Shown here piece after piece: positions 27,305 through 35,450 of a DNA stretch of 64,000 nt. The first letter of the stretch is position 1. Each line of letters opens with the position of its first letter. Below the pieces are notes generated by a model. It ran no database searches and had not been told where the DNA came from. It worked only from the letters and a program-made list of their open reading frames with translations. The translations under genes were made by a program, and so were the position numbers. Source of the stretch: Demequina litoralis. Lineage in GTDB: Bacteria; Actinomycetota; Actinomycetes; Actinomycetales; Demequinaceae. The DNA lies in the NCBI RefSeq assembly GCF_030418455.1, contig NZ_JAUHPW010000007.1, forward strand, positions 117,240 to 181,239, given 5' to 3'.

Positions 27305-28027
27305 ATGAGGCGCGTGCTCGTCGTCGTCGCGGTGGTGCTCGTCGCCGTCGCCGGGTGGCTCGTCGCGCGCGCCGTGGTCGGCGCGGCGCCGGAGGCCGAG
27401 GCGCCTCCCGTGGACCCCTCGCTGGGCGCCGTCCGCCCCGGCTTCGACGGCGACCTCGTGGGGCGCGAATGCCTCCGCGGGAGCTGGCACGAGCCGTCCG
27501 TGCGCTACCCGATCCTGGACGTCCAGGTGGCCGCCTCGGGCGTCGTCGACGCATGCGTCGAGGTCCACCGGCAGGACGACCTCGACCCGAGCGCGGACTA
27601 CTACGAGGCCGCCATCACCGCGTACTGGACCACCACGGGCGGCTGGTCCCTGCCGATGCGGGTGGCCGTCGACGCTCCCGCCGCCGGTCCCACGACGCTG
27701 TCGCTGTCGTCCTCGGAGCCGCACCTCTCGAACGTCCTCCTCGCGGACGCGACGGTGCTCGCGCCCTGCACGGGCGAGGAGGTGCAGCCGCAGCCGGTCG
27801 GTCGCGGGTGGGTCCTCGACGCGTGGTGCTACGGCGACGGCGCCCTCGAGTCCCGCGAGGAGGGCGACACCGCCGCGTGGGCCGTGGGGGACCAGTCCGG
27901 CCTCGACGCGACGCTGCACACGCTGGCGATCAAGGTCGCGGAGGGGGCGGAGCCCGTGTTCGCCTTCGCGCTGGAGTCCCCGGCGGAGGGCCGGTCCGAG
28001 ATCGAGGTGGCCGCCGCGGAAGGGTGA
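27305..28027 (+). CDS. Membrane-anchored or secreted protein of unknown function
   Basis: 240 residues starting MRRVLVVVAVVLVAVAGWLVARAVVG, a single N-terminal helix that is an anchor or signal without lipobox. The rest is an acidic extracytoplasmic domain with four Cys that may pair (GRECLRG, DACVEVH, LAPCTGE, DAWCYGD). I recognise no family. GGGGGGATC before ATG 27305 supports the start. Confidence 0.65.
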   Translation: MRRVLVVVAVVLVAVAGWLVARAVVGAAPEAEAPPVDPSLGAVRPGFDGDLVGRECLRGSWHEPSVRYPILDVQVAASGVVDACVEVHRQDDLDPSADYYEAAITAYWTTTGGWSLPMRVAVDAPAAGPTTLSLSSSEPHLSNVLLADATVLAPCTGEEVQPQPVGRGWVLDAWCYGDGALESREEGDTAAWAVGDQSGLDATLHTLAIKVAEGAEPVFAFALESPAEGRSEIEVAAAEG

Positions 28028-28053
28028 GCGGCCCGCGCGTCGCCTTGACCGCG

Positions 28054-28073
28054 ATTCGAACAGGTGTTCGAAT
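28054..28073 (+). promoter_or_regulatory. LexA (SOS) box
   Basis: ATTCGAAC, AGGT, GTTCGAAT: a perfect 8-bp inverted repeat that contains the actinobacterial LexA consensus TCGAAC-N4-GTTCGA. It lies 6 bp before ATG 28080 and directly follows a -35-like TTGACC (28045-28050), so a bound repressor would block the promoter. Confidence 0.85.
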
Positions 28074-28079
28074 GAGGGC

Positions 28080-29162
28080 ATGCGGTGGGAGGGACAGGCG
28101 CTGCGCGCCGAGACGGACGATGCGTTGCCCGCGCTCGCGAGGATGTCGAACCTCGTGCGGACGGTCACCACGCCCGACTTCGCGGGCGTGACGTTCCATG
28201 AGGTGCTCGCCAAGAGCGCGCTCAACAGGGTCGGTCCCGGCAGCGCCTTGCCGTTCACCTGGACGGTGAACCCCTACCGGGGCTGCACGCATGCGTGCGT
28301 GTACTGCTTCGCGCGGCCGTCGCACCGCTACCTCGAGCTCGACGCCGGCGTCGACTTCGACCGCCAGATCATCGTCAAGATCAACGTCGCCGACGCGCTG
28401 CGCAAGGACCTCGCCAAGGCGTCGTGGAGGCGCGAGCACGTCGCGCTCGGCACCAACACGGACCCGTACCAGCGGGCGGAGGGCCGCTACCGGCTCATGC
28501 CCGGCATCATCCGCGCGCTCGCGGACTCCGGCACCCCCATGTCGATCCTCACCAAGGGCTCGCTGATGCGTCGCGACCTGCCGCTGCTCGCGGCGGCGCG
28601 AAGGTCCGCGCCGGTGGACCTCGCGCTGTCCATCGCGATCGCGGACGACGAGCTCCAGCAGGCCATCGAGCCCGGCACGCCCACCACGCAGGCGCGCCTC
28701 GCCACCGTGACCGCGGCCGCCGAGGCGGGCTTCGATGTCGCCGTCTTCATGATGCCGATCCTGCCGTTCCTCACCGACTCGGAGGAGCACCTCGACGCCG
28801 CGCTCGGCCGCATCAAGGCGGCCGGCGCGAGCTCGGTGACCTACACCGCCCTGCACCTCCGGCCCGGCGTGAAGGAGTGGTACGCGCGGTGGCTCCACGC
28901 GCATCGTCCCGACCTGGTGGCGCGCTACCGCGAGCTGTACGCCGACGGCTCGTACGCGCCGAAGGAGTATCGCCGCCGGCTCGCCGCGCGCATCGCGCCG
29001 CTGATCGCCGCGCACGGGCTCGCGCGCACGCCCGAGGACCCGAACACGGGCACCGTCGCGTCGCGGGCGAACGCGCGCGACGACCAGGGCGAGTGGCGGC
29101 GCACCCGCCCGCACGGGGGCGATGCGGCGGCCCCCGCGCCCGAGCCGCTCACCCTGTTCTGA
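28080..29162 (+). CDS. Radical SAM protein, Rv2578c/spore-photoproduct-lyase-like
   Basis: 360 residues. The radical-SAM 4Fe-4S motif is C69-x3-C73-x2-C76 in NPYRGCTHACVYCFARPSH, with ALGTNTDPYQRAEGRYRLMP following. This is the SplB-like family that includes mycobacterial Rv2578c; many members carry an intein, this one does not. The perfect LexA box before it implies DNA-damage induction and fits a nucleic-acid repair role. Exact substrate unknown. Confidence 0.85.
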   Translation: MRWEGQALRAETDDALPALARMSNLVRTVTTPDFAGVTFHEVLAKSALNRVGPGSALPFTWTVNPYRGCTHACVYCFARPSHRYLELDAGVDFDRQIIVKINVADALRKDLAKASWRREHVALGTNTDPYQRAEGRYRLMPGIIRALADSGTPMSILTKGSLMRRDLPLLAAARRSAPVDLALSIAIADDELQQAIEPGTPTTQARLATVTAAAEAGFDVAVFMMPILPFLTDSEEHLDAALGRIKAAGASSVTYTALHLRPGVKEWYARWLHAHRPDLVARYRELYADGSYAPKEYRRRLAARIAPLIAAHGLARTPEDPNTGTVASRANARDDQGEWRRTRPHGGDAAAPAPEPLTLF

Positions 29163-29170
29163 CGCGCGTT

Positions 29171-29200
29171 TTGCGCCCGCGGCTCGCCGTGCCATAAGGT
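29171..29200 (+). promoter_or_regulatory. Promoter for a long-leader transcript
   Basis: TTGCGC (29171-29176), 18 bp, TAAGGT (29195-29200). It starts right after the radical SAM gene and would produce a leader of about 200 nt before the small ORF at 29404. Apart from this and the small ORF, 29201-29403 holds no gene that I can see. Confidence 0.5.
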
Positions 29201-29403
29201 CGGATCAGGTCCTCACGGACCGCGTGAGACGAGCAGAGGGCCTCCCGCCCCGCCGCCCACCCGCGGACGCGATCCCCAACGGATCCCGTCCGTGCCGACA
29301 GTGCGAGCCGCCGATGGCCGCGTCGGCCCACCGCCCCTCGCGACACGTCACATCGCTGCGTCCTGTCCGACAGCTCCTCCGTAGCCAGCACGAAGGAGCA
29401 CCC

Positions 29404-29583
29404 ATGTTCACCATCGACCCGATCTCGCTCGCGCAGGCCCAGCGTCTCGCGGGAGCCGCGCTCGCCGAGCGGTCGGCCCGCCCGCGCCGTGCGCGGAGGC
29501 GTCAGTCGAGCAGGAAGGCGTCGCGCAGCATCGCACGCACGAGCGCGGGCACGTCGAGCTGGCCCGGGTGGAGCGCATCGTAG
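29404..29583 (+). CDS. Candidate small basic protein overlapping tetR antisense
   Basis: 59 codons with the excellent ribosome site GAAGGAG 7 bp before ATG, and a promoter 200 bp upstream. The first 20 residues (MFTIDPISLAQAQRLAGAAL) look like a helix; an Arg-rich stretch follows. The last 82 bases run antisense to the 3' end of tetR, and the C-terminal part may be fortuitous. No family recognised. The strong start signals are the main support. Confidence 0.45.
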   Translation: MFTIDPISLAQAQRLAGAALAERSARPRRARRRQSSRKASRSIARTSAGTSSWPGWSAS

Positions 29584-30089
29584 ACCTGCAGGCCTTCCCA
29601 GCTCGCCACGACGACGGCCGCGCGGTCCTCGGGGCTGAGGTCGTCGTCGTGGCCCTCGTGCTCCGCGCGCTGCGTACGGATCGTCCACGCGATGAGCGCG
29701 GTCACGAGGCCGTGGCGGCGCTGGAGCGTCTCGCGCGCGGGGTGGTTCTCGGCTCCCGCCTCGGCGGTCAGCACCGAGAGGAGCTGCACGAGGCCCGGGG
29801 TCTCCGCGTTGCGGGCCGCCGTGGCCGCGAAGCCGTCCGCGATGTACTCCGCGTCGATCGTCTCCGGGAGCTCCTCGGGCATGCTCCGCGAGTCGTGCCA
29901 TTCGATCACCGCGAGCAGGAGGGCGGTCTTGTTGCCGAAGTGGTGGAGGAGCGTCGAATGGTCGACGCCGGCCTCGCGGGCGATGCTCCGCAGCGATGCG
30001 CCGTAGAAGCCCTTCTGCGCGAAAGCGGCGGCGGCGCTCTCGACGATCGACTGCTTGGTCGCGCGTCCGGTCGCGTAGCCCTCGGGCAT
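29502..30089 (-). CDS. TetR-family regulator of the glycan locus
   Basis: 195 residues. The N-terminal helix-turn-helix is SIVESAAAAFAQKGFYGASL then SIAREAGVDHSTLLHHFGNK. The ligand domain is unremarkable. Start at ATG 30089 with GGAAGGAG; the longer reading to 30119 has no such site. Divergent from the GH3 gene with two palindromes between, so it probably represses itself and the glycosidase genes, and responds to a sugar or glycoside. Confidence 0.88.
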   Translation of the reverse strand: MPEGYATGRATKQSIVESAAAAFAQKGFYGASLRSIAREAGVDHSTLLHHFGNKTALLLAVIEWHDSRSMPEELPETIDAEYIADGFAATAARNAETPGLVQLLSVLTAEAGAENHPARETLQRRHGLVTALIAWTIRTQRAEHEGHDDDLSPEDRAAVVVASWEGLQVYDALHPGQLDVPALVRAMLRDAFLLD

Positions 30090-30124
30090 CGGGATCGTCT
30101 CCTTCCAGGGCGGATCCACGCGAT

Positions 30125-30142
30125 TTCCACCATCCGGTGGAA
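30125..30142. promoter_or_regulatory. Operator 1: TTCCACC-N4-GGTGGAA
   Basis: Perfect 7-bp inverted arms in the tetR-GH3 gap, 36 bp from the tetR start. It shares its half-site with operator 2, so the same dimeric repressor should bind both. Confidence 0.75.
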
Positions 30143-30165
30143 GTTGTTACGCTCATCCGCAGAAC

Positions 30166-30181
30166 TCCACCACGTGGTGGA
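30166..30181. promoter_or_regulatory. Operator 2: TCCACCACGTGGTGGA
   Basis: A perfect 16-bp palindrome 22 bp before the GH3 start. A -10-like TACGCT at 30148-30153 lies between the two operators. Confidence 0.75.
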
Positions 30182-30203
30182 ACTTGAACCAAGGTACCGA
30201 TTG

Positions 30204-32636
30204 ATGACGATCTCCGACAACCGACGACGCTTGCGGACCGAGCTCACGCTCGCCGAGAAGGCGTCGCTCATGTCCGGCGCGAACTTCTGGCACACGAAGC
30301 CCGTCGAGCGGGTCGGCGTGCCCTCGATCATGCTCACCGACGGTCCGCACGGCCTGCGCAAGCAGGGCGGCGCCGCCGACCACCTCGGCCTCAACGCCAG
30401 CATCCCCGCCACATGCTTCCCGCCCGCCGCCACCCTCGCGAGCAGCTGGGACACGGATCTCCTCGCGCGCGTCGGCGCGGCGTTGGGCGCCGAGGCCGCC
30501 GCCGAGGACGTGAGCGTGCTGCTCGGCCCGGGCCTCAACATCAAGCGCAACCCGCTCGCGGGGCGCAGCTTCGAGTACTTCTCCGAGGACCCGCTGCTGT
30601 CCGGCACCTGCGCGGCCGCGCTCATCCGCGGCATCCAGTCGCAGGGGGTGGCCGCCAGCGCCAAGCACTTCGCGGTCAACAGCCAGGAGACGCACCGCAT
30701 GACGATCGACGAGATCGTCGACGAGCGCGCGCTGCACGAGACCTACCTCGAGGGCTTCCGCATCGCGGTCGAGCAGGGCGACCCGTGGACGGTGATGAGC
30801 GCGTACAACAAGGTCAACGGCACGTACGCGAACGAGAACGTCGAGCTCCTCGACCGGATCCTGCGTCGCACCTTCGGCTTCGACGGTCTCGTCGTGACCG
30901 ACTGGGGCGGCAACAACGACCGCGTCGCGGGCCTCGTCGCCGGCAACGCGCTCGAGATGCCGTCGACCGACGGGGCCACGGACCGCGAGATCGTCGCGGC
31001 GGTCGAGGCCGGGACGCTCGACGAGTCCGTCCTCGACGCGCGCGTCGCGGAGCTCCTCGCGCTCATCGAGCGCACACGGAGGGACGATGCGCCGGCACCG
31101 GTGGACCACGACGCCCACCACGAGCTCGCGGTCGAGGCCGCGCGCCGGTCGATCGTGCTGCTCGACAACCCGCTCGAGCTGCTCCCGCTGCGGCCCGAGA
31201 GCGGCCGCGTCGCGGTGATCGGCGACTTCGCCGCGCGGCCCCGCTACCAGGGCGCCGGCAGCTCGCTCGTCAACCCCACGCGCGTGGAGTCCGCGCTCGA
31301 CGCCCTGCGCGACAGCGACCTCGACATCGTCGGCTACGAGGCGGGCTTCGCGCGCCGCGACAAGCCCTCGCGTCGCCTCCGCCGCCGTGCGATGCGGCTG
31401 GCCCGCCGCGCGGACGTCGTGCTGCTGTTCCTCGGCCTCGACGAGTCCGCCGAGGCCGAGGCCGTCGACCGCTCCCACATGCGGCTCGCGCAGAACCAGC
31501 TCGTGCTCGCGCATCGGCTCATCGAGTCGGGCGTGCGCGTCGTCGTCGTGCTGGCCGGCGGCGCTCCCGTCGAGCTGCCCTTCGCGGACGAGGCCGGCGC
31601 GATCGTCCACTCGTACCTCGCGGGCCAGGGCGGCGGACGCGCCGTCGCCGACGTCCTCACGGGCCTTGTCGACCCGAGCGGCCGCCTGGCCGAGACGTAC
31701 CCGCTCGTCTACGCGGACGTGCCGTCCTCGACCACGTTCGCGCGCGGCGAGGCCACGGCCGAGCACCGCGAGAGCATCTACGTGGGCTACCGCTACTTCG
31801 ACAAGACCGAGACCCCCGTCCGCTTCCCGTTCGGCCACGGCCTCAGCTACACGCGGTTCCGGTACACGGACCTCGAGGCGGGGGAGGCCTCGGCCCGGGT
31901 CACGGTGACGAACGTCGGCGAGCGCGAGGGCGTGGAGACCGTCCAACTCTACGTCGAGGCGCCCGACGCGGCGGTCGGCCAGGTCCGCGCGCCGCGCGAG
32001 CTGCGCGGCTTCGCGAAGGTCGCGCTCATGCCCGGCGAGAGCGCAACCGTCGAGATCCCGTACGCGGACCACGCCTTCGACATCTACGACGTCGCGCGCG
32101 GAGACTGGCGCACCGTCGGCGGGACGTACGCGGTCCTGGCCGGCGCATCGTCCCGCGACATCCGGCTGCGGCGGGAGCTCGACGTCGACGGCGAGCCCAT
32201 GCCCGCGGTCGACGAGGCGCGGCTCCCGCACTACGTCGACGGCCACGTGGAGAAGGCGAACGACCTCGAGTTCGAGGCGCTCCTCGGGCGGAGGCTGCCG
32301 TCGCCGCGCTGGCCGGTCGGTCAGCCGCTCACGCGCGACGACATCATCGCGCAGACGCAGGGCCGCGGCGGCTTCGCCGGCCTGCTCCACCGCGTCATCG
32401 AGGCCGCGTACGCGGTGCTGATGGCGCTCGGCCGCCCGCATGCGGCCAACAACACACGCTTCGTGCTCGACCTGCCCTTCAGGTCGGTCGCACGGATGAG
32501 CGGCGGAAGGATCGACGACGCGATGCTCGACGGCCTGCTGCTCATGGTCAACGGCCGATTCTGGCGCGGCGTGCGCCAGGTGGCATCGGCATGGCGCGCT
32601 CGGCGAAGGAGCGAGCGCGTCCCCAGCAACGACTGA
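30204..32636 (+). CDS. GH3 beta-glycosidase, canonical domain order
   Basis: 810 residues. N-terminal TIM-barrel: MLTDGPHGLRKQ, RSFEYFSEDP, substrate-binding K154-H155 in SAKHFAVNSQE, and catalytic nucleophile D233 in GLVVTDWGGNND. Then come the alpha/beta sandwich and a fibronectin III-like domain (FPFGHGLSYTRF onward), with an extra 130-residue tail. No signal peptide, so it is cytoplasmic and probably acts on imported oligosaccharides. ATG 30204 has only a weak ribosome site. First gene after the TetR operators. Confidence 0.9.
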   Translation: MTISDNRRRLRTELTLAEKASLMSGANFWHTKPVERVGVPSIMLTDGPHGLRKQGGAADHLGLNASIPATCFPPAATLASSWDTDLLARVGAALGAEAAAEDVSVLLGPGLNIKRNPLAGRSFEYFSEDPLLSGTCAAALIRGIQSQGVAASAKHFAVNSQETHRMTIDEIVDERALHETYLEGFRIAVEQGDPWTVMSAYNKVNGTYANENVELLDRILRRTFGFDGLVVTDWGGNNDRVAGLVAGNALEMPSTDGATDREIVAAVEAGTLDESVLDARVAELLALIERTRRDDAPAPVDHDAHHELAVEAARRSIVLLDNPLELLPLRPESGRVAVIGDFAARPRYQGAGSSLVNPTRVESALDALRDSDLDIVGYEAGFARRDKPSRRLRRRAMRLARRADVVLLFLGLDESAEAEAVDRSHMRLAQNQLVLAHRLIESGVRVVVVLAGGAPVELPFADEAGAIVHSYLAGQGGGRAVADVLTGLVDPSGRLAETYPLVYADVPSSTTFARGEATAEHRESIYVGYRYFDKTETPVRFPFGHGLSYTRFRYTDLEAGEASARVTVTNVGEREGVETVQLYVEAPDAAVGQVRAPRELRGFAKVALMPGESATVEIPYADHAFDIYDVARGDWRTVGGTYAVLAGASSRDIRLRRELDVDGEPMPAVDEARLPHYVDGHVEKANDLEFEALLGRRLPSPRWPVGQPLTRDDIIAQTQGRGGFAGLLHRVIEAAYAVLMALGRPHAANNTRFVLDLPFRSVARMSGGRIDDAMLDGLLLMVNGRFWRGVRQVASAWRARRRSERVPSND

Positions 32637-32643
32637 GAGAGAC

Positions 32644-35385
32644 ATGTCCCACCGGAAAGAGATCAAGCAGGAGGCCGTCGCGCGCGTCAAGGACGAGCGT
32701 GCGGCCAAGCGTGCCCGTCGCGACGAGCTCAAGGCGATGACGCCCGACGAGCGCACGGCGGCGAAGGCGGCGGACCGCACGGCGGCCCGCGACGCGAAGA
32801 AGGCGTCGAAGGACGAGCGCGCCGAGGTGCGCGCCACCATGAACCGTGCCGAGCGTCGCGCCCTCAAGCGGCGCGAGCGGGTCTACCGCAAGGTCAAGCA
32901 CCGTCCCCGCCGCGCGGTCGGCTGGGGCGTCACCGCGGCCGCGGGCGTCGGCATCGTCGTGCTCGCGGCACCGTACGTCGGCGGTCTGTCGCGCGTCGCC
33001 TCGCTGACGTTCACCGACGACACCGCGGAGGCGGCCGCCGCCCGCGAGGCGGCGCTCGACGTCGCGGAGAGCATCTCCGACGAGGGCATGGTGCTGCTGA
33101 AGAACGACGGCGACGCGCTGCCGCTCGACGGCGGCGTCAACGTCTTCTCGTTCGCGTCCTTCAACCTCCGCCTCGGCGGCGGCGGCTCCGGCGGCACGAG
33201 CGTCGCCGGTGCGCCCACCCTGTTCGAGGCCCTCGAGGGGCAGGGGATCGCCTACAACGAGGACCTGTACGCGACGATGCAGGAGGCCGGTGCCCAGCAC
33301 ACCGAGGGCTCCAGCAACTTCCTCGTGCAGATCGCCGAGATGGCGACGGGCGCGGCGGGCACCGCCGAGCCCGCACCCGACTACCTCACCGACGACGTGA
33401 TGGCGCAGGCCGCGGAGTTCTCCGACACCGCGATCGTCGTGCTCGGTGCGAGCGGCGGCGAGGGCTCGGACCTCTCGCCGGACCAGCTCCGCCTGACCGC
33501 CGAGGAGCGCGCGCTGCTCGACACCGTCACCGCGGCGCAGGACGACGTCATCGTCGTCGTCAACTCGGGCAACCAGATGGAGCTCGGCTTCCTCGACGAG
33601 TACCCCGAGATCACCGCCGCCGTGTGGATGGGGACCCCCGGCCCGCAGGGCGCCGTGTCGCTCGCCAAGGTGCTGAGCGGCGAGGTCAACCCCTCGGGCC
33701 GCCTCACCGACACGTACGCGTACGACGTCACGTCGGCCCCCGGCGTCGAGAACATGGGCGACCACGACTACACGAACGTGGGTCGCAGCTTCCTCGAGTA
33801 CGAGGAGGGCATCTACGTCGGCTACCGCTACTACGAGACCCGGTACGCGGACGACGAGGCGGGCTACCTCGACACCGTCCAGTTCCCGTTCGGCCACGGC
33901 CTCGGCTACACCGACTTCGCGTGGGACGTGGCGGAGCCCGTCCTCGCCGACGAGAAGGTGACGGTCGACGTCACCGTGACCAACACCGGCGACGTCGCGG
34001 GCAAGGACGTCGTCCAGGTGTACTTCTCGGCGCCCTACACGGACGGCGGCATCGAGAAGTCGGCGATCGAGCTCGCCGGCTACGCCAAGACCGCGGAGCT
34101 CGCGCCCGGCGCGTCCGAGACCGTCACCGTCGAGTTCGCGGTGCAGGACATGGCGTCGTGGGACACCGAGGCCGGCCGCTACGTCCTCGAGGCGGGCGAC
34201 TACGAGATCTCGGCGCGCCTCGATGTCCACACGCCCGTCGCATCGTCCACCACGACGGTCGCGAACGACGTCGCCTACGACGTGGACCCCGACACGGGCG
34301 TCGCGTACGAGAGCCGCTTCGACTACGTCGAGGGCGACCTGACCTACCTGTCGCGCGCCGACTGGGAGGGCACCTACCCGACGGCACCCGACGGCACCGA
34401 GGCCGCCTCCGACGAGGTCCTCGCGCTCATGGACCCCGTCATCGAGCCGGCCGAGGGCGACGCGCCCGCGTACGGCGCCGACAACGGCCTCGTCCTCGCG
34501 GACCTCGCGGGCCTCGACTACGACGACCCGGCCTGGGACGCATTCCTCGACCAGCTCACGCTGGACGAGCAGATCGAGCTGTTCTCGTACGGCGCGTACA
34601 AGACCGCCGAGGTCGAGCGCCTCGGCGTCCCGTCGATCACGATGCTCGACAGCCCCGCCGGTCTCAACTCGCTGTTCTCGGCGATCGACGCCGCGGCGTA
34701 CCCGACCGAGATCGTGGTGGCGTCGACCTGGAACGACGAGCTCGCGTACGCGCTCGGCGAGTCCGTGGGACGCGAGGCCAGCGCCTACGGCGTCGAGGTC
34801 TGGTACGCCCCCGGCATGAACCTGCACCGCACGGCGCTGGGCGGCCGCGACTTCGAGTACTTCTCGGAGGACCCGCTCGTCAGCGGCAAGATGGCAGCCG
34901 CGGTCGTCTCCGGCTCGCAGGACCAGGGCGTGCCCACCACGATCAAGCACTTCGTGCTGAACGACCAGGAGGTCAACGCGCGCTCGGGCATCAACGTGTT
35001 CGCGTCCGAGCAGGCCCTGCGCGAGCTGTACCTGCAGCCCTTCGAGATCGCGGTCAAGGAGGCCGACGCGGCGGGCGCCATGAGCTCGTTCATCAACCTC
35101 GGCGGCTCGTGGGCCGGCGGCAACGAGGACCTGCTCCAGGGCGTCCTGCGCGGCGAGTGGGGCTTCGAGGGCTTCGTGTCCACCGACGCGGTGCTGGGCT
35201 CCTGGATGGACCCGCAGCTCGCGGCCCTCGGCGGCAACGACGTCATGCTCGCGGTGTTCCCGAGCGCCACGGTCAAGGCGACCGCGGCGGCGGCCGAGGC
35301 CGACCCGGTCGGCATGGGCCACGCCCTGCGCGACCGCGTCCACGCGCTGCTGTTCACCGTCGCGAAGACCCACGCCGTCGGCTGA
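32644..35385 (+). CDS. Domain-swapped (permuted) GH3 glycosidase with charged N-terminus and membrane anchor
   Basis: 913 residues. Residues 1-90 are Lys/Arg/Glu-rich and helical; a membrane segment spans about 92-110, so the enzyme faces outside. The usual C-terminal GH3 parts come first: sandwich domain (ISDEGMVLLKNDGDALPLDG) and fibronectin III-like domain (FPFGHGLGYTDF). The TIM-barrel follows: LDSPAGLNSL, RDFEYFSEDPLVSG, TIKHFVLNDQE and nucleophile D848 in FVSTDAVLG. Inverted order has been reported for some ruminal bacterial GH3 enzymes. It follows the first GH3 by 7 bp, so one operon. Confidence 0.88.
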   Translation: MSHRKEIKQEAVARVKDERAAKRARRDELKAMTPDERTAAKAADRTAARDAKKASKDERAEVRATMNRAERRALKRRERVYRKVKHRPRRAVGWGVTAAAGVGIVVLAAPYVGGLSRVASLTFTDDTAEAAAAREAALDVAESISDEGMVLLKNDGDALPLDGGVNVFSFASFNLRLGGGGSGGTSVAGAPTLFEALEGQGIAYNEDLYATMQEAGAQHTEGSSNFLVQIAEMATGAAGTAEPAPDYLTDDVMAQAAEFSDTAIVVLGASGGEGSDLSPDQLRLTAEERALLDTVTAAQDDVIVVVNSGNQMELGFLDEYPEITAAVWMGTPGPQGAVSLAKVLSGEVNPSGRLTDTYAYDVTSAPGVENMGDHDYTNVGRSFLEYEEGIYVGYRYYETRYADDEAGYLDTVQFPFGHGLGYTDFAWDVAEPVLADEKVTVDVTVTNTGDVAGKDVVQVYFSAPYTDGGIEKSAIELAGYAKTAELAPGASETVTVEFAVQDMASWDTEAGRYVLEAGDYEISARLDVHTPVASSTTTVANDVAYDVDPDTGVAYESRFDYVEGDLTYLSRADWEGTYPTAPDGTEAASDEVLALMDPVIEPAEGDAPAYGADNGLVLADLAGLDYDDPAWDAFLDQLTLDEQIELFSYGAYKTAEVERLGVPSITMLDSPAGLNSLFSAIDAAAYPTEIVVASTWNDELAYALGESVGREASAYGVEVWYAPGMNLHRTALGGRDFEYFSEDPLVSGKMAAAVVSGSQDQGVPTTIKHFVLNDQEVNARSGINVFASEQALRELYLQPFEIAVKEADAAGAMSSFINLGGSWAGGNEDLLQGVLRGEWGFEGFVSTDAVLGSWMDPQLAALGGNDVMLAVFPSATVKATAAAAEADPVGMGHALRDRVHALLFTVAKTHAVG

Positions 35386-35393
35386 CGGCACGC

Positions 35394-35425
35394 ACGGCGG
35401 GGCGACCCTCGAGCCGCCCCGCCGT
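35394..35425 (+). terminator. 10-bp GC hairpin between the permuted GH3 and the esterase
   Basis: ACGGCGGGGC, 12-nt loop, GCCCCGCCGT, then TTCCCTCCCC. A strong stem without a T tract. It may reduce expression of the downstream esterase or protect the upstream mRNA. Confidence 0.6.
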
Positions 35426-35450
35426 TCCCTCCCCACGAGAAAGGTCGACG

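Noticed and set aside
32644..35385. Permuted GH3 as a frameshift or chimera of two genes
   Set aside because: The frame is open for 913 codons with continuous codon bias, and both halves carry their normal motifs once each.
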